Source: a virus
Strand: one strand, 5' to 3'
IMG/VR virus record: IMGVR_UViG_3300046007_006255
Coordinates: 1 to 33,976 of that record
DNA: 33,976 nucleotides
Positions 7,406 through 14,620 of the stretch are shown piece after piece (position 1 is the stretch's first letter; the number at the start of each line of letters is the position of its first letter). The notes under the pieces were generated by a model, which worked only from the letters and a program-made list of their open reading frames with translations, did no database searches and was not told where the DNA came from. The position numbers and the translations under genes are program-made.

Positions 7406-7804
7406 ATGATAATAGAAAAAAAATATCACTTTTATGCTGCTCACAGAAATAAAGCAGCAGGCGAAAAATGCGGACGTATTCACGGTCATACATACGATGT
7501 TAAATGTTTTTTTAAATTTGATTTTATAGGCGAAGGAGGTGTCACTTGTTTATTTTCTGATATAGACAAACTTGTCGAACCTATAATAAAAGAGCATTGT
7601 CATTGGTTTCTACTCAGCCAAGAAGATCAACTTTGCGCCATATTAGAACTGGCTGGAGAGCCTTTCTTATCTTTGCCTTTTGAAACATCAGCAGAAAATA
7701 TGTCAATATGGCTTTTTACTCGAATAAGGAACGAAACAAAATTGCCTATTTTTAGAATTGAATTAGGTGAAACAAAATCAAGCACAGTAATTTATGAGCC
7801 TTAA
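7406..7804 (+). CDS. queD: 6-carboxytetrahydropterin synthase QueD
   Basis: A 132-residue enzyme of the PTPS/QueD family, which turns dihydroneopterin triphosphate into 6-carboxy-5,6,7,8-tetrahydropterin, the second step towards preQ0. The zinc ligands are His13, His26 and His28 (AAHR and RIHGHTY) and the catalytic cysteine is Cys22 in CGRIHGH. The SAENMSIWL segment and the terminal ELGET (with the conserved glutamate) complete the family pattern. Its 3' end overlaps queE by 11 bases. Confidence 0.93.
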   Translation: MIIEKKYHFYAAHRNKAAGEKCGRIHGHTYDVKCFFKFDFIGEGGVTCLFSDIDKLVEPIIKEHCHWFLLSQEDQLCAILELAGEPFLSLPFETSAENMSIWLFTRIRNETKLPIFRIELGETKSSTVIYEP

Positions 7805-8390
7805 AATTTCAGAAATATTTTACTCTTTACAGGGCGAGGGAGCGAGAGCAGGCACTCCGACAATCTTTATCAGATTACAAGGTTGCAAAGCGAAATTTGC
7901 ATGTGCTGCAATGGGTATTAAATGCGACACAGAGTTTGAATCTGGCAAAGAGTATTCACTTGATCAGTTGTATAATTTTATAAAAGATATGCCAAGCTGG
8001 GAAATAACTTGGACAGGTGGGGAACCGACAGACCAACTTACGGATGAAATTATAAGCTATTTCGCACAAAAAGGGTACTATCAGGCGATTGAAACGTCTG
8101 GTCTTAATCCAGTATGTAATGGATTAGATTTTGTTTGTATAAGCCCGAAAGTTGCTGAGCATATAATTAAAAAGAATTTTCCAAACGGATGCGACGAGCT
8201 CAGATATGTAAGGCACAAAGGGCAAGATATACCTCAACCAGCAATTGAAGCAAAACATTATTGGATAAGTCCGCACTCGGACGGTTTTACAATAAATGCA
8301 GAAAATTTAAAACATTGCATAAGCCTTTGTTTACAAAATCCAAAATGGAAATTATCAGTGCAAAATCATAAATTATGGAATATACTATAA
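7794..8390 (+). CDS. queE: 7-carboxy-7-deazaguanine synthase QueE (radical SAM)
   Basis: A 198-residue radical-SAM enzyme that contracts the ring of carboxytetrahydropterin to 7-carboxy-7-deazaguanine. It has the QueE N-terminus ([22 protein letters not shown]), the ITWTGGEP motif, IETSG and the ISPK motif. The iron-sulfur cysteines are unusual: Cys31, Cys37 and Cys44 are spaced C-x5-C-x6-C, ending in the usual CDT, instead of the standard CxxxCxxC. A longer first gap is known in some QueE proteins, so this is probably a functional variant. It overlaps queD by 11 bases and folE by 16. Confidence 0.92.
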   Translation: MSLKISEIFYSLQGEGARAGTPTIFIRLQGCKAKFACAAMGIKCDTEFESGKEYSLDQLYNFIKDMPSWEITWTGGEPTDQLTDEIISYFAQKGYYQAIETSGLNPVCNGLDFVCISPKVAEHIIKKNFPNGCDELRYVRHKGQDIPQPAIEAKHYWISPHSDGFTINAENLKHCISLCLQNPKWKLSVQNHKLWNIL

Positions 8391-8920
8391 ATACTGCTGA
8401 ATGGCATTTTCAACAAATTTTGGAGCAGCTTGGAGAGGATATATCTCGGGAGGGCTTAATCGAAACTCCCAAAAGATATGTAAAATTTATGCGAGAATTT
8501 CTGGAGCCGAAAGATTTTAATTTTACAACTTTTGATGCAGAGGGAACTGACGAAATGATATTGCAAACAAATATACCTTTTTACTCTTTATGCGAGCACC
8601 ATACAGCGCCATTTTTTGGAGTTGCTAATATTGCTTACATACCATATAAGAAAATAGTTGGACTATCAAAACTGGCTCGAACTGTTGACTTATATGCAAA
8701 CAGATTTCAAAATCAGGAACGAATAACAACACAAATAGCAGAACGATTACAAAAGGAATTAAATCCAGTCGGAGTTGCTGTAAGCTTAAAAGCTCAACAT
8801 CTTTGTATGTGTATGCGAGGAGTAAAAAAGCACGACACGTGGACAGTTACGAGCAAAATGCTTGGAGCTTTTAAAGAAGATGACAAAGCTCGAAACGAGT
8901 TTCTAAATTTAATTAAATAA
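8375..8920 (+). CDS. folE: GTP cyclohydrolase I FolE
   Basis: A 181-residue type IA GTP cyclohydrolase converting GTP to 7,8-dihydroneopterin triphosphate, the entry step of both folate and 7-deazaguanine synthesis. The zinc ligands are Cys73, His76 and Cys144 (CEHH and HLCMCMRG). The signature [21 protein letters not shown] spans 96-116. All active-site blocks are intact and the length is normal. Position at the end of the que block shows that it supplies preQ0, not folate. It frees the phage from dependence on the host GTP cyclohydrolase. The next gene follows after 2 bases. Confidence 0.95.
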   Translation: MEYTINTAEWHFQQILEQLGEDISREGLIETPKRYVKFMREFLEPKDFNFTTFDAEGTDEMILQTNIPFYSLCEHHTAPFFGVANIAYIPYKKIVGLSKLARTVDLYANRFQNQERITTQIAERLQKELNPVGVAVSLKAQHLCMCMRGVKKHDTWTVTSKMLGAFKEDDKARNEFLNLIK

Positions 8921-8922
8921 TT

Positions 8923-9387
8923 ATGCCAATACCCACGCCAACACCAGCCGAAGACGTCGACAAATTTATCAACCGCTGTATGTCAGACGAAAATATGAAT
9001 ACCGACTATCCAGACCAGAAACAACGGTATGCAGTTTGTCTTGTCACATACGAAAAGCAAGCGCAAAAGAAAATTTTAGCTCAGGAAACTTTCACGGACT
9101 ATCCGCAGGCAGCTACAACAAACGCAAAGAGGGCGCTAAAGTGGAGAGATGAAACTGGGAACCCTCGAGGATGCGGCACTCCAGTCGGTTGGGCACGAGC
9201 TAATCAGTTAGCAAATAGAGAGCCAATAAGCTTCGACACTATCAAAAGAATGGCAGCGTTTCAAAGGTTCAGGAGGTTTGCTGGGAAGAGTTATGAGGAA
9301 GGTTGCGGAACGATAATGTGGGACGCTTGGGGCGGAACTGAGGGCGTCGATTATGCGATAAGAAAAGTTAAAGAAATAGAGGGATGA
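8923..9387 (+). CDS. conserved phage protein near terminase
   Basis: A 154-residue protein with two recognisable conserved blocks seen in many tailed phages: an N-terminal part with RCMSDENMNTDYPDQKQRYAV (about 18-38) and a C-terminal helical domain with NAKRALKWRDE, GTPVGWARANQLANREPIS and MWDAWGG. Such proteins often sit beside packaging or portal genes, sometimes fused to capsid-maturation proteins, but their function is not established. It lies between folE and the terminase genes, marking the switch from modification to packaging within the operon. Confidence 0.75.
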   Translation: MPIPTPTPAEDVDKFINRCMSDENMNTDYPDQKQRYAVCLVTYEKQAQKKILAQETFTDYPQAATTNAKRALKWRDETGNPRGCGTPVGWARANQLANREPISFDTIKRMAAFQRFRRFAGKSYEEGCGTIMWDAWGGTEGVDYAIRKVKEIEG

Positions 9388-9569
9388 CACGGAACGATAG
9401 GACAAGGCTCCGCAGGGAGTACGAATATTTACGAGGCTGCAGCGAGATGCTCAGCTGGTTTGTTTTGAGCAACCCGTCGGACGATCTAATCGAGGATAAG
9501 CTCGACAAAATTCAGGGGCGGATGGAAGCACTCACGACCATGCTCAAAAAATTAGAAAGCCAAAACTAA
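9384..9569 (+). CDS. small coiled-coil hypothetical protein
   Basis: A 61-residue highly charged helical protein. The C-terminal half has a heptad-like pattern (DDLIEDKLDKIQGRMEALTTML), suggesting a coiled coil. It overlaps the previous gene by 4 bases (ATGA) and precedes the small-terminase candidate by 18 bases. It could be a packaging accessory protein, but no family is recognised. Confidence 0.6.
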   Translation: MTRNDRTRLRREYEYLRGCSEMLSWFVLSNPSDDLIEDKLDKIQGRMEALTTMLKKLESQN

Positions 9570-9587
9570 CAGGGTAAAATCAGGGAA

Positions 9588-9914
9588 ATGAAAGGAGTAC
9601 CACCAGAACACACAAAGTTTAAAAAAGGTCAGTCAGGCAACCCGAAAGGACGTCCGCCAATTCGTGACATTAAAGTCGTGCTTCAGGACCTGCTCAGTCA
9701 GGAAAAGAACGGCACGCAGTTAATTGACGGTCTTATGTCGGTAGTGGTCAATAAGGCGCTAAAAGGCGATTTAAAGGCAGTCGACATGCTTTTGAGTTAT
9801 ACCTTTGGCAAAGCAACACAACGCACTGAGATAACTGGCTCAGAGGGCGAGAAAATAGACTTTACAATCAATGTAGTGCAGGGAAAAGAGAATTTACCTT
9901 ATAAGCCAGACTAA
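9588..9914 (+). CDS. DUF5681-type protein, probable small terminase subunit
   Basis: A 108-residue protein with the N-terminal FKKGQSGNPKGRPP signature (11-24) of DUF5681, followed by a helical region. Members of this family are frequently encoded immediately before a large terminase and are thought to act as the DNA-recognition (small) subunit. Here the stop overlaps the large-terminase start by 1 base (TAATG). The basic, glycine-rich start would suit DNA contact. Confidence 0.75.
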   Translation: MKGVPPEHTKFKKGQSGNPKGRPPIRDIKVVLQDLLSQEKNGTQLIDGLMSVVVNKALKGDLKAVDMLLSYTFGKATQRTEITGSEGEKIDFTINVVQGKENLPYKPD

Positions 9915-11104
9915 TGAACACAACAGCTATTTTTTTATGGAATAGAACTCCAGAAAAGTATGCAAAGGTAGATCGAAAGAAAAAAGTTATTTGCATCAAT
10001 CAGGGGGGCACGGCAGCGGGAAAAACATACGCAATTATGCAGGTGCTTTTTTGCTTAGCTATTGAAAATGCTGGCTGGGTTATTACGGTAGTCGGGCAGG
10101 ACTATCCAAATCTTGCAAAGGGAAGTATAAGAGATAGCGAAAAAATCGCAGCGGAGACACCTTTCATTTTAGCGAGCTTAGACGGTGGGTTTAATAGGAC
10201 TTCAAAGTGCTACAAATTCAAGAACGGCTCTATATTAGAGTTCACGAGTTATCAAACTGCTCAGGACGCAAAAAACGGAAAGCGACAGGTCTTATTTGTG
10301 AATGAAGCAAACGGTGTACATTACGACATATTTAACGAGCTTAACCTCAGGACTGACAAAAGGGTATTTATTGACTACAATCCGAATAGTGAGTTCTGGG
10401 TACATGAAAAGCTAATCGGAAATGAAAATGTCGCTTATTTTATCTCTAACTTCATGCACAATAATTTTGTAAGCGATACTATAGTCGAAGGCATTTTGAA
10501 GCTAAAAGAAAAAGATCCGATGCTCTGGAGGGTTTACGGACTCGGGCAGACTGGAAAAATTGAGGGTACTGTTTTTGATTATCGAATAGTAGAAGAGATG
10601 CCTTACAATTTAGATAAAAGAGCTTTTGGTCTGGATTTTGGTTTTACGAATGATCCGACAACTTTAGTCGAATGCGGCATATCGGACGGTGAGATTTACG
10701 GCAGGGAGGTTATTTATCAAACTGGTTTAACAAATAGAGATATAAACGCTTTATTTATTGATCACGGCATAAGAAAAAGCGAGCCAATATTTGCGGACTC
10801 TGCGGACCCGAAAAGCATCTACGAGCTGAAAATGTACGGATGGAATATTATGCCAGCGGAAAAAGGTCCCGACTCGATACCATACTCAATAAATTTATTA
10901 AAGCAATACGGAAAAATCAATTTAACAAGGGGCAGCCAAAACTGGATTAAGGAAGCACAAAATTACAAATGGAAGGAAGCAAGAGACGGAAAAAAACTAC
11001 CTTTACCAGTGGATGCGTTTAACCACGCGTGGGACGCTTGCAGATACTGGGCGCTCGGAATGCTTAAAAAAGGACAGACAAAGGGATTATTAGCGTACGG
11101 ATAA
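9914..11104 (+). CDS. terminase large subunit (TerL)
   Basis: A 396-residue DNA-packaging motor and nuclease. The ATPase domain has Walker A GGTAAGKT (31-38) and a Walker B-like strand ending VLFVNEA. The C-terminal RNase H-like nuclease domain starts at GLDFGFTNDPT, with further acidic residues in FADSADPKS and PVDAFNHAWDA. It powers entry of DNA into the prohead through the portal (28583-29974) and cuts the concatemer. The length is at the short end for TerL, but both domains look complete. The intact catalytic residues argue for an active phage and not a decayed prophage. Confidence 0.93.
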   Translation: MNTTAIFLWNRTPEKYAKVDRKKKVICINQGGTAAGKTYAIMQVLFCLAIENAGWVITVVGQDYPNLAKGSIRDSEKIAAETPFILASLDGGFNRTSKCYKFKNGSILEFTSYQTAQDAKNGKRQVLFVNEANGVHYDIFNELNLRTDKRVFIDYNPNSEFWVHEKLIGNENVAYFISNFMHNNFVSDTIVEGILKLKEKDPMLWRVYGLGQTGKIEGTVFDYRIVEEMPYNLDKRAFGLDFGFTNDPTTLVECGISDGEIYGREVIYQTGLTNRDINALFIDHGIRKSEPIFADSADPKSIYELKMYGWNIMPAEKGPDSIPYSINLLKQYGKINLTRGSQNWIKEAQNYKWKEARDGKKLPLPVDAFNHAWDACRYWALGMLKKGQTKGLLAYG

Positions 11105-11113
11105 ATAAAAATT

Positions 11114-11446
11114 ATGATCAACAAAGTAACTTTAGTCGGGCGATTAGGCTCAGACACCGAAACAAAGGAAGCCAAAAACGGAAAGCCCTTCACAAAATTA
11201 AACATAGCCACAACGTCGGGCTATTATGACAATAATAAAAAGTGGGTAGAGCAGACATACTGGCATGCTGTCTTAGCGTGGTGGAAGCTCGATGCTAAAA
11301 AGGGCGAAACGGTTTTTGTAGAGGGCGAAATAAATTATACTGAGGACAAAAAAACAATCATTAAGGCAAATATGGTCAAGGTCTTGACCGGTGCCAAAGC
11401 AAACACTCAAAGCAGTAACGAGGCAGAGGATAAGCTGCCATTTTAA
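11114..11446 (+). CDS. ssb: single-stranded DNA-binding protein
   Basis: A 110-residue OB-fold SSB. The N-terminus INKVTLVGRLGSDTE, the central WVEQTYWHAVLAW and VFVEGEI strands and the acidic tail ending DKLPF (close to the DDLPF partner-binding tip) are typical. It protects single-stranded DNA in replication and recruits partners through its tail. Its placement between terminase and tail genes, away from the Gp157/RadC cluster, is unusual. Confidence 0.9.
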   Translation: MINKVTLVGRLGSDTETKEAKNGKPFTKLNIATTSGYYDNNKKWVEQTYWHAVLAWWKLDAKKGETVFVEGEINYTEDKKTIIKANMVKVLTGAKANTQSSNEAEDKLPF

Positions 11447-11466
11447 TAACTCCAAAATTCAATATT

Positions 11467-11793
11467 ATGACAAATGAAGAACTCCAGATCGGAGCGCAAT
11501 GGATGGCGATCTTAAACGCTTACAGCCACGACTTTACTACAAAGGCGCTTTTTAATCAAACGGCTAACTACCTTAAACACAATCACGGTCAAAAGGTAAG
11601 GGATACTAAATTCAAACGAGAGGTTAAGCCCACAACGGTACTAAATGAAAATGTAAAACAAAAGCCCAAAACTATCGGACTAATGGAGGCAGCGAAGAAA
11701 AGGGAAGAGCAGGAAGAGCCGACAAACTTACTGGCAATTGACGAAACCGACGGAGATTTGTTACCAAAAAAAGGACGCAAAAAAAATGTATAA
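11467..11793 (+). CDS. hypothetical protein before tail genes
   Basis: A 108-residue protein of unknown family. It has a helical N-terminal domain (residues 1-45), then a charged, lysine- and glutamate-rich, probably disordered tail ending KKGRKKNV. Its stop lies inside the start of the next gene (8-base overlap). Position between ssb and the tail-assembly-chaperone candidate suggests a virion-assembly role, but no motif supports a specific one. Confidence 0.6.
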   Translation: MTNEELQIGAQWMAILNAYSHDFTTKALFNQTANYLKHNHGQKVRDTKFKREVKPTTVLNENVKQKPKTIGLMEAAKKREEQEEPTNLLAIDETDGDLLPKKGRKKNV

Positions 11794-12550
11794 TATTAGC
11801 ATTTCAACTGGCGGCTCATTTACCTTCCCCTCCGAACTTGCGGATATAACCCTAAAGCAGTATATTGATTTTGCTACCTTTGTCGAGCCTACAATGCCAG
11901 TGGAATTTAGACGTATCGAAGAGGCATCAATTGCGAGGAATAGCGCAGAAACGGAGCAGGAAAAGGAAAAGGCTTGGAAGGAATTCGACGAGGCGGTCCA
12001 CGCTTGCGACGACGTTGTCATGTACAGAAAAGTTTATCCTTACTTTGCTCGGGTTGTTGCTCACTTTGCTGTCGGCATATCGGAGGAGGTTATACTCGGG
12101 GGCGGTAAGCATGGCGAGGGCATGAACGTCGGGCAATTGGAGTACCTTTACTCAACTATCATTCGAATAATGAACAATTACGAGGAGCCAGAGTACACAA
12201 ATGTAATTTTAGTTAATGATGAGCTTTGGTATTTGCCAATGCGATACATGGAAAAAAGCACGCTTATTGAGTATGCAGAGGCATCGCAGTTCGAAGCTAA
12301 CCTAAAAGACTTGGATAAGGGGAACTTTGGCGCTCTGGCTAAAATTATGTGTGTTTTGGTCCGCAAAGAGGGCGAGATGTACAGCGACAAACTACTCAAG
12401 CGTGAAGAGATGTTTTTAAATTGGAATCTTGAAAATTGTCTGAAGGTTGCTTTTTTTTTGCTGAAACGAAGCGAAATATCGCAGCAAAATTTTCTAATTT
12501 ATACGGCAGCGCAGGATTTGATGAACGCAAAGCAGGCATCGAAAAATTAA
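11786..12550 (+). CDS. putative tail assembly chaperone, short form
   Basis: A 254-residue, mostly helical, acidic protein. The frame opens at 11738, but ATG 11786 overlaps the previous stop and begins a sensible N-terminus (MYNISISTGGSFTF), so it is preferred. Near its 3' end it contains GCT TTT TTT TTG (12449-12460), and the downstream frame to 12741 lies exactly in the -1 register. This two-protein arrangement with a -1 slip, upstream of the tape measure, is the hallmark of lambda G/GT-type chaperones that hold the tape measure during tail assembly. The assignment rests on this architecture, as I do not recognise the sequence family. Confidence 0.65.
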   Translation: MYNISISTGGSFTFPSELADITLKQYIDFATFVEPTMPVEFRRIEEASIARNSAETEQEKEKAWKEFDEAVHACDDVVMYRKVYPYFARVVAHFAVGISEEVILGGGKHGEGMNVGQLEYLYSTIIRIMNNYEEPEYTNVILVNDELWYLPMRYMEKSTLIEYAEASQFEANLKDLDKGNFGALAKIMCVLVRKEGEMYSDKLLKREEMFLNWNLENCLKVAFFLLKRSEISQQNFLIYTAAQDLMNAKQASKN

Positions 12551-12741
12551 ATGCCAGTTTCGGCTGGTACCTGACATTAAAAGCAATTGCAGAGAGCGGA
12601 ATATTTAACCAGCCAACGCTCACGCCCCTTCAGTCGGCAGAGCAAGCGGATTTATACGAGGCTTTCACATATTTAGCAGCTTGCAAAGCAGAGGCGGACT
12701 ATCAAAAAAGATTATCAGAAGTTCACAGCAAAAAATCGTAA
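12436..12741 (+). CDS. -1 frameshift extension of the tail assembly chaperone
   Basis: An open frame overlapping the end of the preceding gene by 115 bases in the -1 register. Its only start at this position is a weak TTG with no ribosome-binding site. If ribosomes slip back one base on the T9 run, about 224 codons of the upstream gene are joined to 94 codons of this frame, giving a fusion of about 318 residues. The extension is helical and ends DYQKRLSEVHSKKS. It could alternatively be a separate 101-residue protein, or the T-run length could be a sequencing error that splits one gene. Confidence 0.6.
   Translation: MSEGCFFFAETKRNIAAKFSNLYGSAGFDERKAGIEKLNASFGWYLTLKAIAESGIFNQPTLTPLQSAEQADLYEAFTYLAACKAEADYQKRLSEVHSKKS
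12451..12460 (+). other. -1 ribosomal frameshift slippery site
   Basis: Nine T followed by G, read in frame as GCT TTT TTT TTG. It contains both T TTT TTT (12451-12457) and T TTT TTG (12454-12460), each allowing both tRNAs to re-pair after a -1 slip. A small hairpin, GCGA/TCGC (12471-12482), lies 10 bases downstream and could help the pause, though it is weak. Confidence 0.6.
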
Positions 12742-12743
12742 AA

Positions 12744-12917
12744 ATGAGAGTAAATCCAAAAGTTCTATTGAATAGTATTATTTTAATTAGTTGTATCTTT
12801 GGAACGCTGGCGCTAATTATTGCGATTTTTGCAGGTGGAGATATAGTGAAGGCGATTAGCGCAATTTTACTCTTTATGCTGGGTTGGACTGGCGCAAAAT
12901 TTCACAATTCATTATGA
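12744..12917 (+). CDS. small two-helix membrane protein
   Basis: A 57-residue protein with two likely transmembrane helices (about residues 8-28 and 33-51) and short polar ends. The frame is open from 12681, but ATG 12744, directly after the preceding stop, is the natural start. Its stop overlaps the next gene's ATG. Small membrane proteins inside a tail operon may be holin-like or superinfection-exclusion proteins; the sequence does not tell which. Confidence 0.6.
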   Translation: MRVNPKVLLNSIILISCIFGTLALIIAIFAGGDIVKAISAILLFMLGWTGAKFHNSL

Positions 12918-13768
12918 ATTTAGTTCAAATATCAAATCTTTTCAACGTTGTTTGCATCGGGATAAACCAACAAACTCCTAATAGAATAGGTTTTTATCAT
13001 TACGGTTGGTACTCCGACATCAATGCCAATATTTCGAACAACTGGACTGGCGACAATGCACTCGGGCGGTTATATCCTGCGGTGCAATTTATGTACCCGA
13101 CAGCTACAATCGAGGTAAAAGAAAAATCAGTTAAGGGCTCGCTCCGCTGCAGGATGGTTGTGAGCCGTCCGCAATATTACGAGAACGATGGCAGCTATAT
13201 AAACCAAAGTATAATTGAGGCTCAGGCAGAAATGGAAGCGCTTGCGATAAATATTATATCAGAGTTTAACAGGATAGCGAGGTTGCCAGTTAACGGAATG
13301 AGCGCAGGGATACAAAACCCGATTACAATCGACTATTTGAGTGACGCTCACAATGAAAATTTAGTATTGGTAGACTTGGCTTTTAATCTTTGGTACGTTT
13401 GGGATTGTCCGACAGACGTTGTAAATGTTGCGGGACTTCCTGCTCCTTATGACGATTTACCTTTGCTAACGATTGACTATGAAAATGCGCAATTTCAAGC
13501 TCCAGTTAATACAACTCCTCCGACAATAAGTGGAAGTAATATTGTTGGCGCTCTTTTAAAAGTAACTGATAATGGGGTATGGTCTGGCACTATTCCAATA
13601 ATATACAGTTATCAATGGAAACGAAACGGTATTGACATTGCAGGCGAAACTACGAGCGAGTATACGACTCAACTAATTGACTCAGGCGAAACAATAACCT
13701 GCGAGGTAACAGCTACTAACATAGTAGGTACAGCAAGCCAAATTAGTAATTCTAAAACGATATTATGA
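12914..13768 (+). CDS. tail-module protein with C-terminal Ig-like domain
   Basis: A 284-residue protein. The N-terminal ~200 residues are of unknown family, in a position typical of tail-completion or connector proteins. Residues ~205-284 form a bacterial Ig-like domain of the kind often attached to virion proteins: PPTISGSNIVGALLKVTDN, WSG, YSYQWKRNGIDIAGE and ITCEVTATNIVG. Such domains are thought to decorate virions and bind cell-surface sugars weakly. ATG 12914 (ATGA overlap) is preferred over the TTG at 12884. It overlaps the next gene by 4 bases. Confidence 0.7.
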   Translation: MNLVQISNLFNVVCIGINQQTPNRIGFYHYGWYSDINANISNNWTGDNALGRLYPAVQFMYPTATIEVKEKSVKGSLRCRMVVSRPQYYENDGSYINQSIIEAQAEMEALAINIISEFNRIARLPVNGMSAGIQNPITIDYLSDAHNENLVLVDLAFNLWYVWDCPTDVVNVAGLPAPYDDLPLLTIDYENAQFQAPVNTTPPTISGSNIVGALLKVTDNGVWSGTIPIIYSYQWKRNGIDIAGETTSEYTTQLIDSGETITCEVTATNIVGTASQISNSKTIL

Positions 13769-14310
13769 CAGATACACAAGACATATATCAAAGGCTCGGG
13801 GAGCAGGTCGGCGAGGTCGTAAAAAAAGCGGTCAAGCAGGCGTTTATTATGCAGGGGCGGACACTAACTGGCGCTCTGGTCAATTCAATTGATTACAGCG
13901 TAAATGCGACGGTAACAAGTGCCTTTATCGAGTTTACTTTACTTGACTATGGTATGATTTTAAACTATGGAGTGCCAGCCAATCGCATTCCATTCAGTCC
14001 AGGCTCAGGGGCGAAAAGTTCGAAATATATTGACGGCTTAAAGATGTATGCAAAACTCAGGTTTAATGCAAATGATAAGGAAGCGGAGCGGATTGCTTTT
14101 GCCATTGCACATAAGCACAAAAAGTTCGGGATGCCTTTGGATAAAAAGACTGGAGCAGTTGAGGAAGGTATTAAGGAAAGTTCGGACGAGGTTGAGGAGC
14201 TTATATCGGAGGCGCTTACAAAGGTTATAAACGTCATGTTTTTGAGCAGCTTTGCAGAGGTAAAAAAGAAAAATTCAGATTCATTAAAAATAAAATATAT
14301 AGATATATGA
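13765..14310 (+). CDS. HK97 gp10-like / tail completion candidate
   Basis: A 181-residue protein resembling neck or minor tail proteins of the HK97 gp10 type: a helical start, TLTGALVNSIDYSV (35-48), then LDYGMILNYGVPANRIPF, where a strand followed by 'YG' and a proline-rich loop is characteristic. The C-terminus is a long charged helix. Its place among short overlapping genes before the tail structural genes fits a head-tail joining role. The call is by pattern and position. Confidence 0.55.
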   Translation: MTDTQDIYQRLGEQVGEVVKKAVKQAFIMQGRTLTGALVNSIDYSVNATVTSAFIEFTLLDYGMILNYGVPANRIPFSPGSGAKSSKYIDGLKMYAKLRFNANDKEAERIAFAIAHKHKKFGMPLDKKTGAVEEGIKESSDEVEELISEALTKVINVMFLSSFAEVKKKNSDSLKIKYIDI

Positions 14311-14618
14311 CACTCGAACAGGCAACACAATTAAAAGACGATCTCAATGAGCAGCTTTCAACGGCTGGCAATACAAATTTGACATACTCTGTTTATACAT
14401 TTTGGAATAATGCAGCTGAGAAGCTTTACAATGTAATACTTTACCCTATTGTCTATAAAACAAAATACGAGGCGGCAAACACGAGCGGACAATTTTCTGT
14501 GGTCAGGGTTTCAATTAAAACTCAAAGTGCAGGGGCTCAGACAGAAGAGGGATTTATAAATAATTTTAATGCTAATGTGGCTAACGATCCAGAAGCAAAC
14601 GACCTATTAAATAAATAA
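14307..14618 (+). CDS. hypothetical tail-module protein
   Basis: A 103-residue protein with a helical start (LEQATQLKDDLNEQLSTAG) and a beta-rich remainder. The size and location, after a gp10-like gene and before large tail proteins, fit a tail terminator or minor tail protein. No family is recognised. It overlaps the previous gene by 4 bases and precedes the next by 2. Confidence 0.55.
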   Translation: MTLEQATQLKDDLNEQLSTAGNTNLTYSVYTFWNNAAEKLYNVILYPIVYKTKYEAANTSGQFSVVRVSIKTQSAGAQTEEGFINNFNANVANDPEANDLLNK

Positions 14619-14620
14619 AT

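Noticed and set aside
5971-8920. Cassette serving host tRNA queuosine instead of DNA
   Set aside because: The transglycosylase is much shorter than bacterial tRNA TGT, lacks a visible zinc-cysteine cluster and has the DpdA-like look; QueA, QueG and QueF are absent. Not fully excluded, so it is named as a refuting outcome.
12436-12741. Independent gene starting at TTG 12436
   Set aside because: The start is weak, without a ribosome site, and lies 115 bases inside the previous gene. The exact -1 register and T9 run make a frameshift extension more likely.
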